Source: Marinimicrococcus flavescens
Lineage (GTDB): Bacteria; Pseudomonadota; Alphaproteobacteria; Geminicoccales; Geminicoccaceae
Assembly: GCA_029211145.1 (NCBI GenBank)
Contig: JARGEQ010000092.1
Coordinates: 45,037 to 109,036 of the forward strand
DNA: 64,000 nt
Reading direction: 5' to 3'
Within the stretch, counting starts at the first letter, position 1; each line of letters begins with the position of its first letter. The notes under the pieces are model-generated. The model saw only the letters and a list, made by a program, of their open reading frames with translations, made no database searches and was not told where the DNA came from. Of this stretch, positions 27,055 through 39,320 are shown piece after piece. The position numbers were made by a program, and so were the translations under genes.

Positions 27055-28167
27055 TCAGCCGGCAGGGGGCTCGCCCATCGGCGACAGGCTGCGCCGGTCG
27101 ACGGTCACGGCCTTGATGATCGCCACGATCCGCAGGCCCGGGCGCAGGCCGAGGCGCTCCACCGAGCGGCGGGTGACGCGGGCCACGAGGCGGGTCGCGC
27201 CGCAGGCGAGCTGGACGTCGGCGAACGCACCCTCGTCGAGCCGGATGCCGGCGACCTCCACCTGGAGGATGTTGTTGGCGCTGATGTCCCGGGGCTCGTG
27301 CAGGGCCAGCATCACGTCGCGGGCGCGCACCCGGGCGCGGATCCGCGCGCCGGGCGGGGCATCGACCAGCGGCACGACCAGGCTGCCGCCGGCAAACTCG
27401 AGCTCGCTCAAGGCATCGGCGGGGTCGTGGCGCCCGACCACGGTCTCGAGCACCGCGCCGGCCTCGAACCGGCCGGTGAGCGGAAAGAGGTCGAGGCGCG
27501 CCATGACCTCGGAGACGGACCCCGCAGCGGCGACCCGCCCGCCGTCCAGGAGGATCATGTGGTCGGCCAGCCGGGTCACCTCGTCGATGGCGTGGCTGAC
27601 ATAGAGCATCGGCATGCGCGCCTCGTCGCGCAGCCGCTCGAGATAGGGCATGATCTCCTGCTTGCGGGCATGGTCGAGGGCCGAGAGCGGCTCGTCGAGC
27701 AGCACCGCCTCGGGCGCCGTCAGCAGGGCCCGCCCCAGCGCCACCCGCTGGCGCTCGCCGCCCGAGAGCATCCCCGGTCGCCGCCCGAGCAGCGCGCCGA
27801 TGCCCAAAAGCTCCACCAGATGGTCGATCTCGGCGCGGCTCGCCGGCCGCCCGGCGCGCTTCCAGCCGAACAGCAGGTTGGAGCGCACCGAGAGATGCGG
27901 GAAGAGACGCGCATCCTGGAAGACATAGCCCAGGCGGCGGCGGCGCGGCGGCAGGACGATGCCGCGCTCCGTGTCGAGCAGCACCCGGCCGTTGACCACG
28001 ATCCGGCCGGCATCCGGCCGCAGGAGGCCGGCGATGGCGCTGATCGTGGTGGATTTCCCCGAGCCGGACGGGCCGAAGAGGGCGGTGATGCCGGGGCGGT
28101 CGACCGAGAACGCGATGTCCAGGCCGAACGGCCCGAAATCGTGGCGCAGCGCGACCTCGAGGCTCAC
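27055..28167 (-). CDS. modC: Molybdate ABC transporter ATP-binding protein
   Basis: 370 residues from a GTG at 28167 that overlaps the modB stop (GTGA). ABC domain: Walker A GPSGSGKST (about 33-41), signature LSGGERQRVALGRAL, Walker B VLLDEPLSALD. A C-terminal TOBE domain (about 295-358) binds oxyanion, as in ModC. The conserved RRRRLGYVFQDARLFPHLSV is specific for molybdate importers. Provides energy for ModAB. Confidence 0.95.
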   Translation of the reverse strand: MSLEVALRHDFGPFGLDIAFSVDRPGITALFGPSGSGKSTTISAIAGLLRPDAGRIVVNGRVLLDTERGIVLPPRRRRLGYVFQDARLFPHLSVRSNLLFGWKRAGRPASRAEIDHLVELLGIGALLGRRPGMLSGGERQRVALGRALLTAPEAVLLDEPLSALDHARKQEIMPYLERLRDEARMPMLYVSHAIDEVTRLADHMILLDGGRVAAAGSVSEVMARLDLFPLTGRFEAGAVLETVVGRHDPADALSELEFAGGSLVVPLVDAPPGARIRARVRARDVMLALHEPRDISANNILQVEVAGIRLDEGAFADVQLACGATRLVARVTRRSVERLGLRPGLRIVAIIKAVTVDRRSLSPMGEPPAG

Positions 28168-28850
28168 CGGTGGGTCAGCCGGCGGACGCGGCGGGCGAGG
28201 ATCTCGGAGAGCATCAGGCCCGCCAGGGCCAGGAGGATCGAGATCACCACGAGCCGCGCCGCCGCCGCCTCGCCGCCGGGCGTCTGGATGGCGGTGTAGA
28301 TCGCCAGCGGCAGGGTGCGGGTCTCGCCGGGCACGTTGGAGACGAAGGTGATGATGGCGCCGAACTCGCCGAGGCTCGCGGCGAAGGCGGTGATCGCCCC
28401 GGCGACGATTCCCGGCAGGGCCAGCGGCAGGACGATGGTGAAGAAGCGGTCGACCGGCCCGGCTCCCAGGGTCTCGGCCGCCGCCGAGAGGCCGGGGTCG
28501 ATCGCTTCCAGCGCCAGGCGGATGGCGCGCACCTGGAAGGGGAAGGTCACGATCGCCGCGGCCAGGGCAGCGCCCGTCCAGCTGAACATGAAGCGGATAC
28601 CGAAGGTCTCGAGCAGCCAGCCGCCCAGGGGCGCGCGGGTTCCCAGCGCTATCAGCAGCAGGTAGCCCATCACCACCGGCGGCAGCACCAGCGGCAGATG
28701 GACCAGCCCGTCGAGGACCAGCTTGCCGCGAAAGGAGGGGCGGGCGAGCAGGGCGGCGGCGCCGACCGCGAAGGGCAGGGCGCACAGCACGGCGACGCTC
28801 GAGATCTTCAGGCTGAGAAGGAGCGCCTCGAGCTCCGCCGCGGTCAGCAA
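28164..28850 (-). CDS. modB: Molybdate ABC transporter permease
   Basis: 228 residues from a TTG at 28850, chosen because GGAGG lies 7 nt upstream and no better start is near. Five hydrophobic helices and the EAA loop EAIDPGLSAAAETLGAGPVDRF characterise ModB; the LGEFGAIITFVSNVPGETRTL stretch is highly conserved in the family. Forms the inner-membrane channel. Overlaps modC by 4 nt. Confidence 0.93.
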   Translation of the reverse strand: MLTAAELEALLLSLKISSVAVLCALPFAVGAAALLARPSFRGKLVLDGLVHLPLVLPPVVMGYLLLIALGTRAPLGGWLLETFGIRFMFSWTGAALAAAIVTFPFQVRAIRLALEAIDPGLSAAAETLGAGPVDRFFTIVLPLALPGIVAGAITAFAASLGEFGAIITFVSNVPGETRTLPLAIYTAIQTPGGEAAAARLVVISILLALAGLMLSEILARRVRRLTHR

Positions 28851-28866
28851 GGGCGCCTCCGTTCCT

Positions 28867-29640
28867 CTAGTCCGCCGTGAAGCCGAAGCGCCGGAACACC
28901 GCCAGGCCCTGCTCGCCCGTCATGTAGCCGAGCAGCGCCTCGCTCTCTTCCGTGGCGGCACCGGCCACGAGGGCGAAGGGATAGCTCACCGGCGGATGGC
29001 TGCCGACGGGAAACGTGCCCACGATCCTGACCCGGTCCGTGGCGGCGGCATCGGTGCCGTAGACGATCCCCAGCGGGGTCTCGCCCTGCTCGACCAGGGC
29101 CAGGGCGGCGCGGACATTGTCGGCGCGGGCGAGGCGCGGCTCGGCCTCCTCCCAGAGGCCCAGCGCCTCGAGCGCCTTGCGGGCGTAGATCCCCGCCGGC
29201 ACGTGGTCGGGATCGCCGACCGCAAGCCGCTCGTCGGGTCCGAGAAGCGCGGCGAGGTCGAGCGCCCCGTCGATCCGCTGCGGCGCGAGCGGGCTGTCGG
29301 CCGGGGCTATCAGCACGAGGCTGTTGCCGATCGGGCTCGTCCGGCTCGCCTTCTCGATCAGGCCGCGCTCCGCCAGATAATCCATCCACTGCTCGCTCGC
29401 CGAGGCGAAGAGCCGGGCCGGTGCGCCGGCCTCGATCTGGCGCGCGAGCGTCGAGGAGGAGGCGAAGGAGAAGCGCACGGCATGGCCGGTCTGCTCACCG
29501 TAGAGCCGGCCGATCTCCTCCATGGCATCGGTCAGGCTCGCCGCGGCGAAAACGGTGACGGGCTCTTGCGCCCTGGCAGCCGCGCTCGGCACCAGGGCGG
29601 CCGCCCAGACCATCGCCACCACGGCGCAGCGCTCGAGCAT
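28867..29640 (-). CDS. modA: Molybdate ABC transporter substrate-binding protein
   Basis: 257 residues with a signal peptide (to about residue 25, SAAARAQ). The mature start VTVFAAASLTDAMEEIG and FSFASSSTLARQIEAGAPARLFASA hold the Ser and backbone ligands for molybdate; DPDHVPAGIYARKALEALG and YGTDA are family motifs. The ATG at 29640 has GAGGAG 6 nt upstream; an in-frame TTG two codons earlier is less likely. First gene of modABC. No modE gene or clear ModE box is seen. Confidence 0.94.
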   Translation of the reverse strand: MLERCAVVAMVWAAALVPSAAARAQEPVTVFAAASLTDAMEEIGRLYGEQTGHAVRFSFASSSTLARQIEAGAPARLFASASEQWMDYLAERGLIEKASRTSPIGNSLVLIAPADSPLAPQRIDGALDLAALLGPDERLAVGDPDHVPAGIYARKALEALGLWEEAEPRLARADNVRAALALVEQGETPLGIVYGTDAAATDRVRIVGTFPVGSHPPVSYPFALVAGAATEESEALLGYMTGEQGLAVFRRFGFTAD

Positions 29641-29842
29641 CGCCAACTCCTCGGAACAGGGCGGTGAAGCCGTGGCCCTATACGGCGCAGCGGCCGGCCC
29701 CTGTCAATGCGTGACGGCGGGGAGGCGGGGTGAGGCGGACGGGCAACGCTTCGCGATCTTCGTGGTCGTGTTAATGAAGCTGAAGGTTGCCAGGCGCATC
29801 CTTGGATGCATGTCTGGGGGCGCCATGTCGAAGGAGCTCATT

Positions 29843-30472
29843 ATGCGCACGACGATTCTGGCCGGTGCTGCCCTGGCTCTCGCCTCGATTCCCGCCGGAC
29901 CGCTCCTCGCGTCGGAGGCCGGGCCCTATGTCTCGTTATCCGTCGGCTATCTCCAGCTCGCCGATCAGGACGGCAGTGCCGGCGGCGAGAATTTCAGCAA
30001 CACCTTCGATGCCGGCTACGCCCTGCACGGCGCCGGCGGCTACCGCTTCAACGACTGGTTCCGTGCCGAGCTCGAGCTGGGCTATGCCCGCTCCGGCCTC
30101 GACCAGATCGACGGGCTGCTCGGCCAGTCCTTCAACATCGAGGGCCATGTCGACGTCTTCACGGCGGCCCTCAACGCCTTTGCCGAGTGGCCGGTGACGG
30201 CGATGCTGACCCCCTATGTCGGCGGCGGCATCGGCCTCGCCCACACCGACCTTCACGACGTGGCGGTGCGCATCGGCGGCACCAAGCTCAAGGGTGACGA
30301 CGACAAGTCGACCGACCTGCTGCTGCAGGGCGAGGCCGGCGTCGCCGTGGCCGTGGCCGAGAACTGGGATCTGGTGCCGGCCTACCGCTACATGTGGATC
30401 GACAATGGCGGCAGCGGCCTCGACGACAACACGGCCCACCTGTTCCGCGTGGGGCTCCGCTACAACTTCTGA
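29843..30472 (+). CDS. Outer-membrane beta-barrel protein, paralogue 1
   Basis: 209 residues with a signal peptide (cleavage near LLA-SE). An eight-strand OmpA/opacity-like barrel is suggested by alternating hydrophobic residues, GGYRFNDWFRAELELGYA, YVGGGIGLAHT and the C-terminal beta-signal VGLRYNF ending in Phe. The ATG at 29843 has AGGAG 7 nt before it; the frame is open upstream without good starts. Function as porin, adhesin or structural protein cannot be told. About half identical to the next gene. Confidence 0.85.
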   Translation: MRTTILAGAALALASIPAGPLLASEAGPYVSLSVGYLQLADQDGSAGGENFSNTFDAGYALHGAGGYRFNDWFRAELELGYARSGLDQIDGLLGQSFNIEGHVDVFTAALNAFAEWPVTAMLTPYVGGGIGLAHTDLHDVAVRIGGTKLKGDDDKSTDLLLQGEAGVAVAVAENWDLVPAYRYMWIDNGGSGLDDNTAHLFRVGLRYNF

Positions 30473-30491
30473 GCTGCCAGCTCTTTCGCCG

Positions 30492-30522
30492 GAGAACGGG
30501 GGCCAGCGGGGCCCCCGTTCTC
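30492..30522 (+). terminator. Hairpin after barrel gene 1
   Basis: A perfect 13-bp stem (arm GAGAACGGGGGCC) with a 5-nt loop starts 20 nt after the stop. It lacks a clear U-tract, so it may be a Rho-assisted terminator or a 3'-end protector. Confidence 0.6.
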
Positions 30523-30665
30523 GTTCGGGGCGACGCGCGTCGCCGGGCCGGGAGTCAGAGCTATTACAGGGCGAACAAACCCCGCGCCGTCCTGGCGTCT
30601 TCAGGGGTTGTCGCTCCAATCTGCCCGTGCGTATCTAGCCGAACATACAATCCAAGGCTGAAAAG

Positions 30666-31283
30666 ATGCGCCTGGCCCTCCTCGCGGCGACGGCATGCTC
30701 GCTCGCGGTCACCTCGGTTTCCATCGCTGCGTCCGCCGCCGAGCCGGGGCCCTATCTGTCGTTCGCGGCCGTCTGGCTGCGGATCTCGGACACGGATGCC
30801 GACCAGCTCAGCATCACCTACGATACCGGCTTCGCGGTCCAGGGTGCGGGCGGCTACCGGTTCAACGACTGGTTGCGGGCCGAGCTCGAGCTGGGCTACG
30901 GCCGGGCCGAGGTCCGCAGCCTCGAGGGCCCGGATATCACTCTCGATTTCGAGGGCGAGGGCGAGGCCTTCGCGGCGGCCGTCAACGGTTTCATCGACTG
31001 GCCGCTGGACGGGAAGGTGCAGCCTTATGTGGGCGCCGGCATCGGCATCGCCCACACCAGGCTCAACGATCCGGCAATTCTCTCGCCCCGCGGCCGGATC
31101 GAGCTCGAGGACGACAGATCCACCAACCTGCTGCTGCAGGGCGAGGTGGGCCTGTCGGTGGCCATCACCGAGAGCTTCGCCTTCGTGCCGTCCTGGCGCT
31201 ACCTGCGGATTGCCAACGGCAACAATGGCGTCGACGACACCAAGGCACACCTGTTCAGGGCTGGCCTGCGCTACAGCTTTTGA
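30666..31283 (+). CDS. Outer-membrane beta-barrel protein, paralogue 2
   Basis: 205 residues, signal peptide to about residue 23, then EPGPYLSFAAVWLRISD and the same GGYRFNDWLRAELELGYG, YVGAGIGIAHT and C-terminal AGLRYSF elements as its neighbour. It arose by tandem duplication. The 193-bp spacer with a hairpin suggests separate transcription from paralogue 1. Confidence 0.85.
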   Translation: MRLALLAATACSLAVTSVSIAASAAEPGPYLSFAAVWLRISDTDADQLSITYDTGFAVQGAGGYRFNDWLRAELELGYGRAEVRSLEGPDITLDFEGEGEAFAAAVNGFIDWPLDGKVQPYVGAGIGIAHTRLNDPAILSPRGRIELEDDRSTNLLLQGEVGLSVAITESFAFVPSWRYLRIANGNNGVDDTKAHLFRAGLRYSF

Positions 31284-31343
31284 GACGCAGGCGGCCTGCA
31301 GGCAGCGCCGCGGGCCGTAGCGCTCCACTCCCATGCGGCAGAC

Positions 31344-31368
31344 GCGGGGGCAAGAGGCTTGACCCCGC
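31344..31368 (+). terminator. Terminator-like hairpin after barrel gene 2
   Basis: Outer arms GCGGGG/CCCCGC and inner arms CAAG/CTTG, separated by one mismatch, with a 3-nt loop. It sits between the barrel gene and TRAP system 1 and would block a TRAP small-subunit start at the TTG inside it. Confidence 0.45.
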
Positions 31369-31430
31369 CCGTCGGCGCCCGGAACCTGAGCGCGCAGGAC
31401 CATAACGCGAAAAGATCAGGGAAGGCGCGG

Positions 31431-31934
31431 GTGCTGAGGGCTTTTGAGCGCGGCCTTGTGGCCGCCAACCGCTTCGTCATTGCCGGCCTGCTGGCGGTGA
31501 TGGCGGTTTTGGTGGTGGGCAACGTGGTGCTCCGCTACCTCTTCGGCACCTCCTTGAGCTGGGTCGAGGAGCTCACCCGCTACATGATGATCTGGACCGC
31601 CTGGCTCGGCGCCGGGCTGGCCTTCCGGTCGGGAACGCACGTGGCGGTCGAGGTCTTCCAGGACGCGCTGCCAGCCGCCGGCCGCCGCCTGCTGCGCCAG
31701 GCCATCCTGGCGCTCGCCATGCTGTTCATGGCGGTCATCGTATGGCTCGGCATCCGCTACGCCGTCTTCGCCTGGCGGCAGCACTCGCCGGTGCTGGGCC
31801 TGCCGCTGGGCATGGTCTATCTGGCGGTGCCGACAGGAGCGCTGCTGGTGCTGCTGCACCTGCTGCTGGCGGCGCGGCGTGTCGTGGCGGGCGAAGCCGA
31901 GCCCGTCGCCGGCACCGCACCGGCCGTCGAGTGA
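31431..31934 (+). CDS. TRAP transporter small permease (DctQ), system 1
   Basis: 167 residues from a GTG at 31431 with AGGGAAGG upstream; an in-frame TTG at 31359 lies in a hairpin and is rejected. Four hydrophobic helices and the DctQ signature RYLFGTSLSWVEELTRYMMIWTAWLGAGLAFR are present. With DctM and the periplasmic DctP it forms a Na+-driven organic-acid importer. Spaced 7 nt from dctM. Confidence 0.9.
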   Translation: MLRAFERGLVAANRFVIAGLLAVMAVLVVGNVVLRYLFGTSLSWVEELTRYMMIWTAWLGAGLAFRSGTHVAVEVFQDALPAAGRRLLRQAILALAMLFMAVIVWLGIRYAVFAWRQHSPVLGLPLGMVYLAVPTGALLVLLHLLLAARRVVAGEAEPVAGTAPAVE

Positions 31935-31941
31935 GCGCGCC

Positions 31942-33234
31942 ATGGCGGTGACGGTCCTCCTGGGCGCCTTTCTCGTGGCCCTCCTCGTCGGCATGCCGGT
32001 GGCGCTCACCATGGGCGGCGCCGGGCTCCTTGCCATGGCGGTGGACGGCAAGCTCTCCACCCTTCTTGCCGTGCAGCGCATGTTCAGCGGGATCGACAGC
32101 TTCCCGCTGATGGCGGTGCCGTTCTTCATCCTCGCGGCCGAGCTGATGACGGGCGGCCGCATCACCGACATCCTGCTGCGCTTTGCCTGCCAGATCATCG
32201 GCAATGTCCGGGGCGGGCTGGGCTACGCCAATGTCTTGATGTCCATCTTCTTCGCCGGGATCAGCGGCTCGGCGCTGGCGGATGCGGCGGGGCCGGGCTC
32301 GGTCACCATCCGCATGATGCGGCAGGCCGGCTACCACCCCGAATATGCCGCGGCGCTGACCGCCTCGGGGGCGGTGATCGCCCCGATCATCCCGCCCTCG
32401 ATCATCATGATCATCTACGCGCTCACCGACAACAGCGTGAGCGTGGCCGGGATCTTCCTGGCCGGCATCGTGCCGGGCCTGCTGCTGGGCCTGGCGCTCT
32501 TCGTCGTGAACTTCCTCGTCAGCCGCCGCCGCGACTACCGCTTCGGGATCGAGCGACCGCCTTTGGGGGCGTTCCTGCGCCAGTCCTGGCAGGCGATCCC
32601 GGCGCTGCTCCTGCCGGTGATCATCCTGGGCGGCATCCATGGCGGCATCTTCACGCCCACCGAGGCCTCGGCGGTGGCCGCTGCCTATGCGCTCTTTCTC
32701 GGCATGGTGGTGTTCCGCAGCCTGAGGCTCGCCGATCTGCCGCGCATCCTCGTGGGCACGGCGCTGATGACCTCGGCGGTGCTGCTGATCGTCTCGATGG
32801 CCTCGGTCTTCGCCTACATGCTGACGATCCTGCAGGTGCCGCAGTCGGTGACCGGGTTCATCGTCGAGCTGGGCCTCTCGCAGCTCGGGCTGCTGCTCGC
32901 CCTCTCGCTCTTCCTGCTGTTCTGCGGGCTGTTCCTCGACACGCTGCCGGCGGTCATCATCCTCGTGCCGATCCTGGCGCCGCTCGCCCAGATGGCGGGC
33001 ATCCATCCGCTGCACTTCGCCATGGTCGTGGTGCTCAACCTCACCATCGGCATGATCACCCCGCCGGTGGGCGCCGTCTTGTTCGTCACCACCGTGGTCT
33101 CGCGGGTGCCGATGGGCGCCCTGATCCGCGCCATCATGCCGATGCTGATGGCGGAGATGGTGGTGTTTTTGCTGATCGTGCTGTTCCCGGGCCTGAGCCT
33201 CTGGCTGCCCGGGCTGCTCGGCTACAGCCGCTAG
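31942..33234 (+). CDS. TRAP transporter large permease (DctM), system 1
   Basis: 430 residues with about twelve hydrophobic helices. Family landmarks: GMPVALTMGG at the start, SGSALADAAGPGSV, ALTASGAVIAPIIPPSI and NLTIGMITPPVGAVLFV. This is the transport channel of the tripartite system. Between DctQ and DctP in the same operon. Confidence 0.93.
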   Translation: MAVTVLLGAFLVALLVGMPVALTMGGAGLLAMAVDGKLSTLLAVQRMFSGIDSFPLMAVPFFILAAELMTGGRITDILLRFACQIIGNVRGGLGYANVLMSIFFAGISGSALADAAGPGSVTIRMMRQAGYHPEYAAALTASGAVIAPIIPPSIIMIIYALTDNSVSVAGIFLAGIVPGLLLGLALFVVNFLVSRRRDYRFGIERPPLGAFLRQSWQAIPALLLPVIILGGIHGGIFTPTEASAVAAAYALFLGMVVFRSLRLADLPRILVGTALMTSAVLLIVSMASVFAYMLTILQVPQSVTGFIVELGLSQLGLLLALSLFLLFCGLFLDTLPAVIILVPILAPLAQMAGIHPLHFAMVVVLNLTIGMITPPVGAVLFVTTVVSRVPMGALIRAIMPMLMAEMVVFLLIVLFPGLSLWLPGLLGYSR

Positions 33235-33276
33235 AAGCGCGGCGGGCCGCGACAGGTCAATAAAGGGAGGTCGACA

Positions 33277-34290
33277 ATGCTCAAGAAGATCATGGCCGGC
33301 ACAGCGGCCGCGATGGTGCTGCTGGCGGCTCCGGGAGCGTTCGCCGAGAAGCTCATCAAGTACACCCATTTCCAGCCCGGCCGGCTCGACCAGCCCAAGC
33401 ACGCGGCGGCGATGGCCTTCAAGGCGCATGTCGAGGGGCAGACCGGCGGCGAGGTCACGGTCGAGATCTACCCGGCCGGCCAGCTCGGCAACGCCACCAG
33501 CGTCATGGAGGGCCTGCGGCTGGGCTCCATCGAGCTGGGCGTGGTCCACGACGGCGGCATCTCGAGCATCTATCCGGGCATCGACCTCTTCGCCATGCCC
33601 TACCTCTTCCCCAGCCAGGCGGTGGCCTGGAAGGTGCTGGACGGCCCGTTCGGCCAGGAGTTCAGTCAGGCGATGCTGGACGAGACCGGCGTCCGCGTCC
33701 TGGGCTTCGCCGACAACGGCATCCGCCACTTCACCAACTCGAAGAAGCCGGTCACCAGCCCGGCCGATCTCGAGGGACTCAAGATCCGCGTCCAGCCGAG
33801 CCCGGTCTTCATCAAGCTGGTCGAGAGTCTGGGGGCCAGTGCCACCGCCATCGACTGGGCCGAGCTGCCGGCAGCCCTGGCGCAGGGCACCGCCGACGGC
33901 CAGGAGAACGGCGTCACCAACATCCTGGCGGCCAGCCTCTACCAGAGCCAGAAATTCGTCTCGCTCGACGGCCACGTCTACAGCCTGCACGCCTATCTGA
34001 TGAGCGACGCCTTCTGGCAGCAGCTCGACCCGGAGGAGCAGCAGGTGGTGGCCGAGGCGGCCGAGATCGCCAAGTGGATCCATCGCGGCATGACCACCGC
34101 GCAGGACATGAACGCCAGCACCATCCTGGGCGAGCAGGGCATGGAGGTCACCACGCTCACCCCCGCCCAGATCGCCGTCTTCCGCGAGAAGGCGCAGCCG
34201 GCGGTGCGTGCCTGGCTCGAGGAGCGGGTCGGCAAGGAGTGGGTCGAGAAGCTGCTGGCCGCCACGGCAGAGGCGGGGCAGGGCGGCTGA
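33277..34290 (+). CDS. TRAP transporter solute-binding protein (DctP), system 1
   Basis: 337 residues with a signal peptide (MLKKIMAGTAAAMVLLAAPGAFA). The DctP fold is shown by GIRHFTNSKKPVTSPADLEGLKIRVQPSP, where the Arg of KIRV contacts the carboxylate of ligands, and by ADGQENGVTNILAASLY. GGGAGG ribosome site. Ligand unknown; the location next to the glycerol regulon is not informative. Confidence 0.92.
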   Translation: MLKKIMAGTAAAMVLLAAPGAFAEKLIKYTHFQPGRLDQPKHAAAMAFKAHVEGQTGGEVTVEIYPAGQLGNATSVMEGLRLGSIELGVVHDGGISSIYPGIDLFAMPYLFPSQAVAWKVLDGPFGQEFSQAMLDETGVRVLGFADNGIRHFTNSKKPVTSPADLEGLKIRVQPSPVFIKLVESLGASATAIDWAELPAALAQGTADGQENGVTNILAASLYQSQKFVSLDGHVYSLHAYLMSDAFWQQLDPEEQQVVAEAAEIAKWIHRGMTTAQDMNASTILGEQGMEVTTLTPAQIAVFREKAQPAVRAWLEERVGKEWVEKLLAATAEAGQGG

Positions 34291-34316
34291 CGCTTCAGCA
34301 GCGCCGGGCGGAATGG

Positions 34317-34343
34317 GAACGGGGACCGCATGGGTCCCCGTTC
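34317..34343. terminator. Bidirectional hairpin between TRAP 1 and glpV
   Basis: 11-bp stem (arm GAACGGGGACC) with a 5-nt loop in the 75-bp gap of two convergent operons. Confidence 0.6.
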
Positions 34344-34365
34344 GCGTTTGCGGCAGGAGGAAGGA

Positions 34366-36129
<1,764 letters not shown>

Positions 36130-36228
36130 TGCCAGGTAACCTCCCTTGAACGCCTTCCGTCGTTGCAGGGACGTCGGCACCGGGCGCGGGGAAGGCCGGT
36201 CGCGCCGGGTGCGGACCGTGAGGCGGCT

Positions 36229-36537
36229 TCAGCCGAAGCGCATCACGATCGCGAACCACAAGATGGCCAGGGTCGATGCCCACCATAGCGGAAGGGCCAT
36301 CGTCGCGAGCCACAGAACGTGGATCCAGGCACTGCCCAGAAGGCCGATGAACAGGCGGTCGCCGCGGGTCGTGGTCATCGGCAGGAAGCCCTTGCGCTCG
36401 ACCGTCGGCCAGGCGAGCTGCAGGGCGGTCATGCCGGCCAGCATGAGGGCGATGGCGGCGAAGAAGATGGCGGTCGGGCCCGTCCAGTACATCGACTGGA
36501 CCAGCCGGGCGGCGCGCTGGAGGATGTCGGCTTCCAT
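36229..36537 (-). CDS. glpU: DUF2160 two-to-three-helix membrane protein of the glycerol importer
   Basis: 102 residues with helices at about 20-42, 62-80 and 82-100. It matches the DUF2160 family, which occurs in glycerol ABC operons between the permeases and the binding protein. Its precise role is unknown. Separated from glpQ by 7 nt. Confidence 0.85.
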   Translation of the reverse strand: MEADILQRAARLVQSMYWTGPTAIFFAAIALMLAGMTALQLAWPTVERKGFLPMTTTRGDRLFIGLLGSAWIHVLWLATMALPLWWASTLAILWFAIVMRFG

Positions 36538-36544
36538 GGCGACC

Positions 36545-38217
<1,673 letters not shown>

Positions 38218-38231
38218 CGCCTCCCTCCGCT

Positions 38232-39317
38232 TCAGCCGATCAGCCGGCCCCCGGCATAGAGCCTCGTTCTCGTTGGCGGCAGCCTGAGCCACCCGCGCGC
38301 CTGCGGCACTGCCGCATCCTCGTGAAGCTTGACCTTGAGGAGGTGCGGCCCGAGCCGGACGGTGGCGAGCTTGAAATTGCCAAGGTCCTGGACCTCGGTT
38401 AGCGCCGCCTCGAGCCCGTCGGCGACAGGCGCCTCGTGGAGCTCGAGGAACTCGGGCCGGATGCCCAGCTCCAGCCGTCCGCTCCGTCCTCGCGCCTGCG
38501 CCGCCAGCTCGCGGCCCAGCACGATGTCGGTGCCCTCCAGCCGCAGTCCCGCCTCGTCGCCCTCCACCGGCAGGAAGTTCATGCCCGGCGAGCCGATGAA
38601 GAAGCCCACGAACCGGTGCGCCGGCTCCTCGAACAGCTCCTGCGGCGTGCCGGTCTGGACGATCTGCCCCTCGTGCATGACCACCACCTTGTCGGCGAAG
38701 GTCAGCGCCTCGTTCTGGTCGTGGGTGACGTAGACCAGCGTGCGGCGGAAGCGGGCGTGGATCTCCTTGAGATTGCGGCGGAGGCGCCATTTGAGGTGCG
38801 GGTCGATGACGGTGAGCGGCTCGTCGAAGAGGATCGCCGCCACGTCGCTGCGCACGAGGCCGCGGCCCACCGAGATCTTCTGCTTGGCGTCGGCGGCCAG
38901 ACCGGCGGCGCGCTGGTGGAGCATCGGCGAGAGCTCCAGCATCTGCGCCACCTCGCGCACCCGCTCCTCGATCTCCGCCCTGGGCAGGCCGCGGTTCTTG
39001 AGCGGAAAGGCCAGATTCTCGCCCACGCTCATCGTGTCGTAGACCACCGGGAACTGGAAGACCTGGGCGATGTTGCGGGCCGCCGGGGAGAGGCCGGTGA
39101 CGTCCTTGCCGTCGAAGAGCACCTTGCCTTCCGACGGGCGCACGAGGCCCGAGATGATGTTGAGCATGGTGGTCTTGCCGCAGCCCGAGGGGCCCAGCAG
39201 GGCATAGGCGCCGCCGTCCTCCCAGGCGAAGTCGGCGCGCTTGAGGGCATAGTCCTCCTCGCGCTCGGGGCGGGGGCCGTAGGCGTGGGCGAGATCGCGA
39301 AGCTCGATGCGCGCCAT
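38232..39317 (-). CDS. glpT: Glycerol ABC transporter ATP-binding protein
   Basis: 361 residues. Walker A GPSGCGKTTM (about 40-49), Q-loop in FQFPVVYDT, Walker B AILFDEPLTVID, then an OB/TOBE tail (about 240-355). The usual LSGGQ signature is replaced by LAADAKQKISVGRG, a known feature of this glycerol subfamily. It likely pairs with GlpS as an asymmetric heterodimer. Confidence 0.9.
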   Translation of the reverse strand: MARIELRDLAHAYGPRPEREEDYALKRADFAWEDGGAYALLGPSGCGKTTMLNIISGLVRPSEGKVLFDGKDVTGLSPAARNIAQVFQFPVVYDTMSVGENLAFPLKNRGLPRAEIEERVREVAQMLELSPMLHQRAAGLAADAKQKISVGRGLVRSDVAAILFDEPLTVIDPHLKWRLRRNLKEIHARFRRTLVYVTHDQNEALTFADKVVVMHEGQIVQTGTPQELFEEPAHRFVGFFIGSPGMNFLPVEGDEAGLRLEGTDIVLGRELAAQARGRSGRLELGIRPEFLELHEAPVADGLEAALTEVQDLGNFKLATVRLGPHLLKVKLHEDAAVPQARGWLRLPPTRTRLYAGGRLIG

Positions 39318-39320
39318 GGC

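Noticed and set aside
31359..31430. TTG start giving a 191-residue DctQ.
   Set aside because: It lies inside a terminator-like hairpin and has no ribosome site; the GTG at 31431 has a good one.
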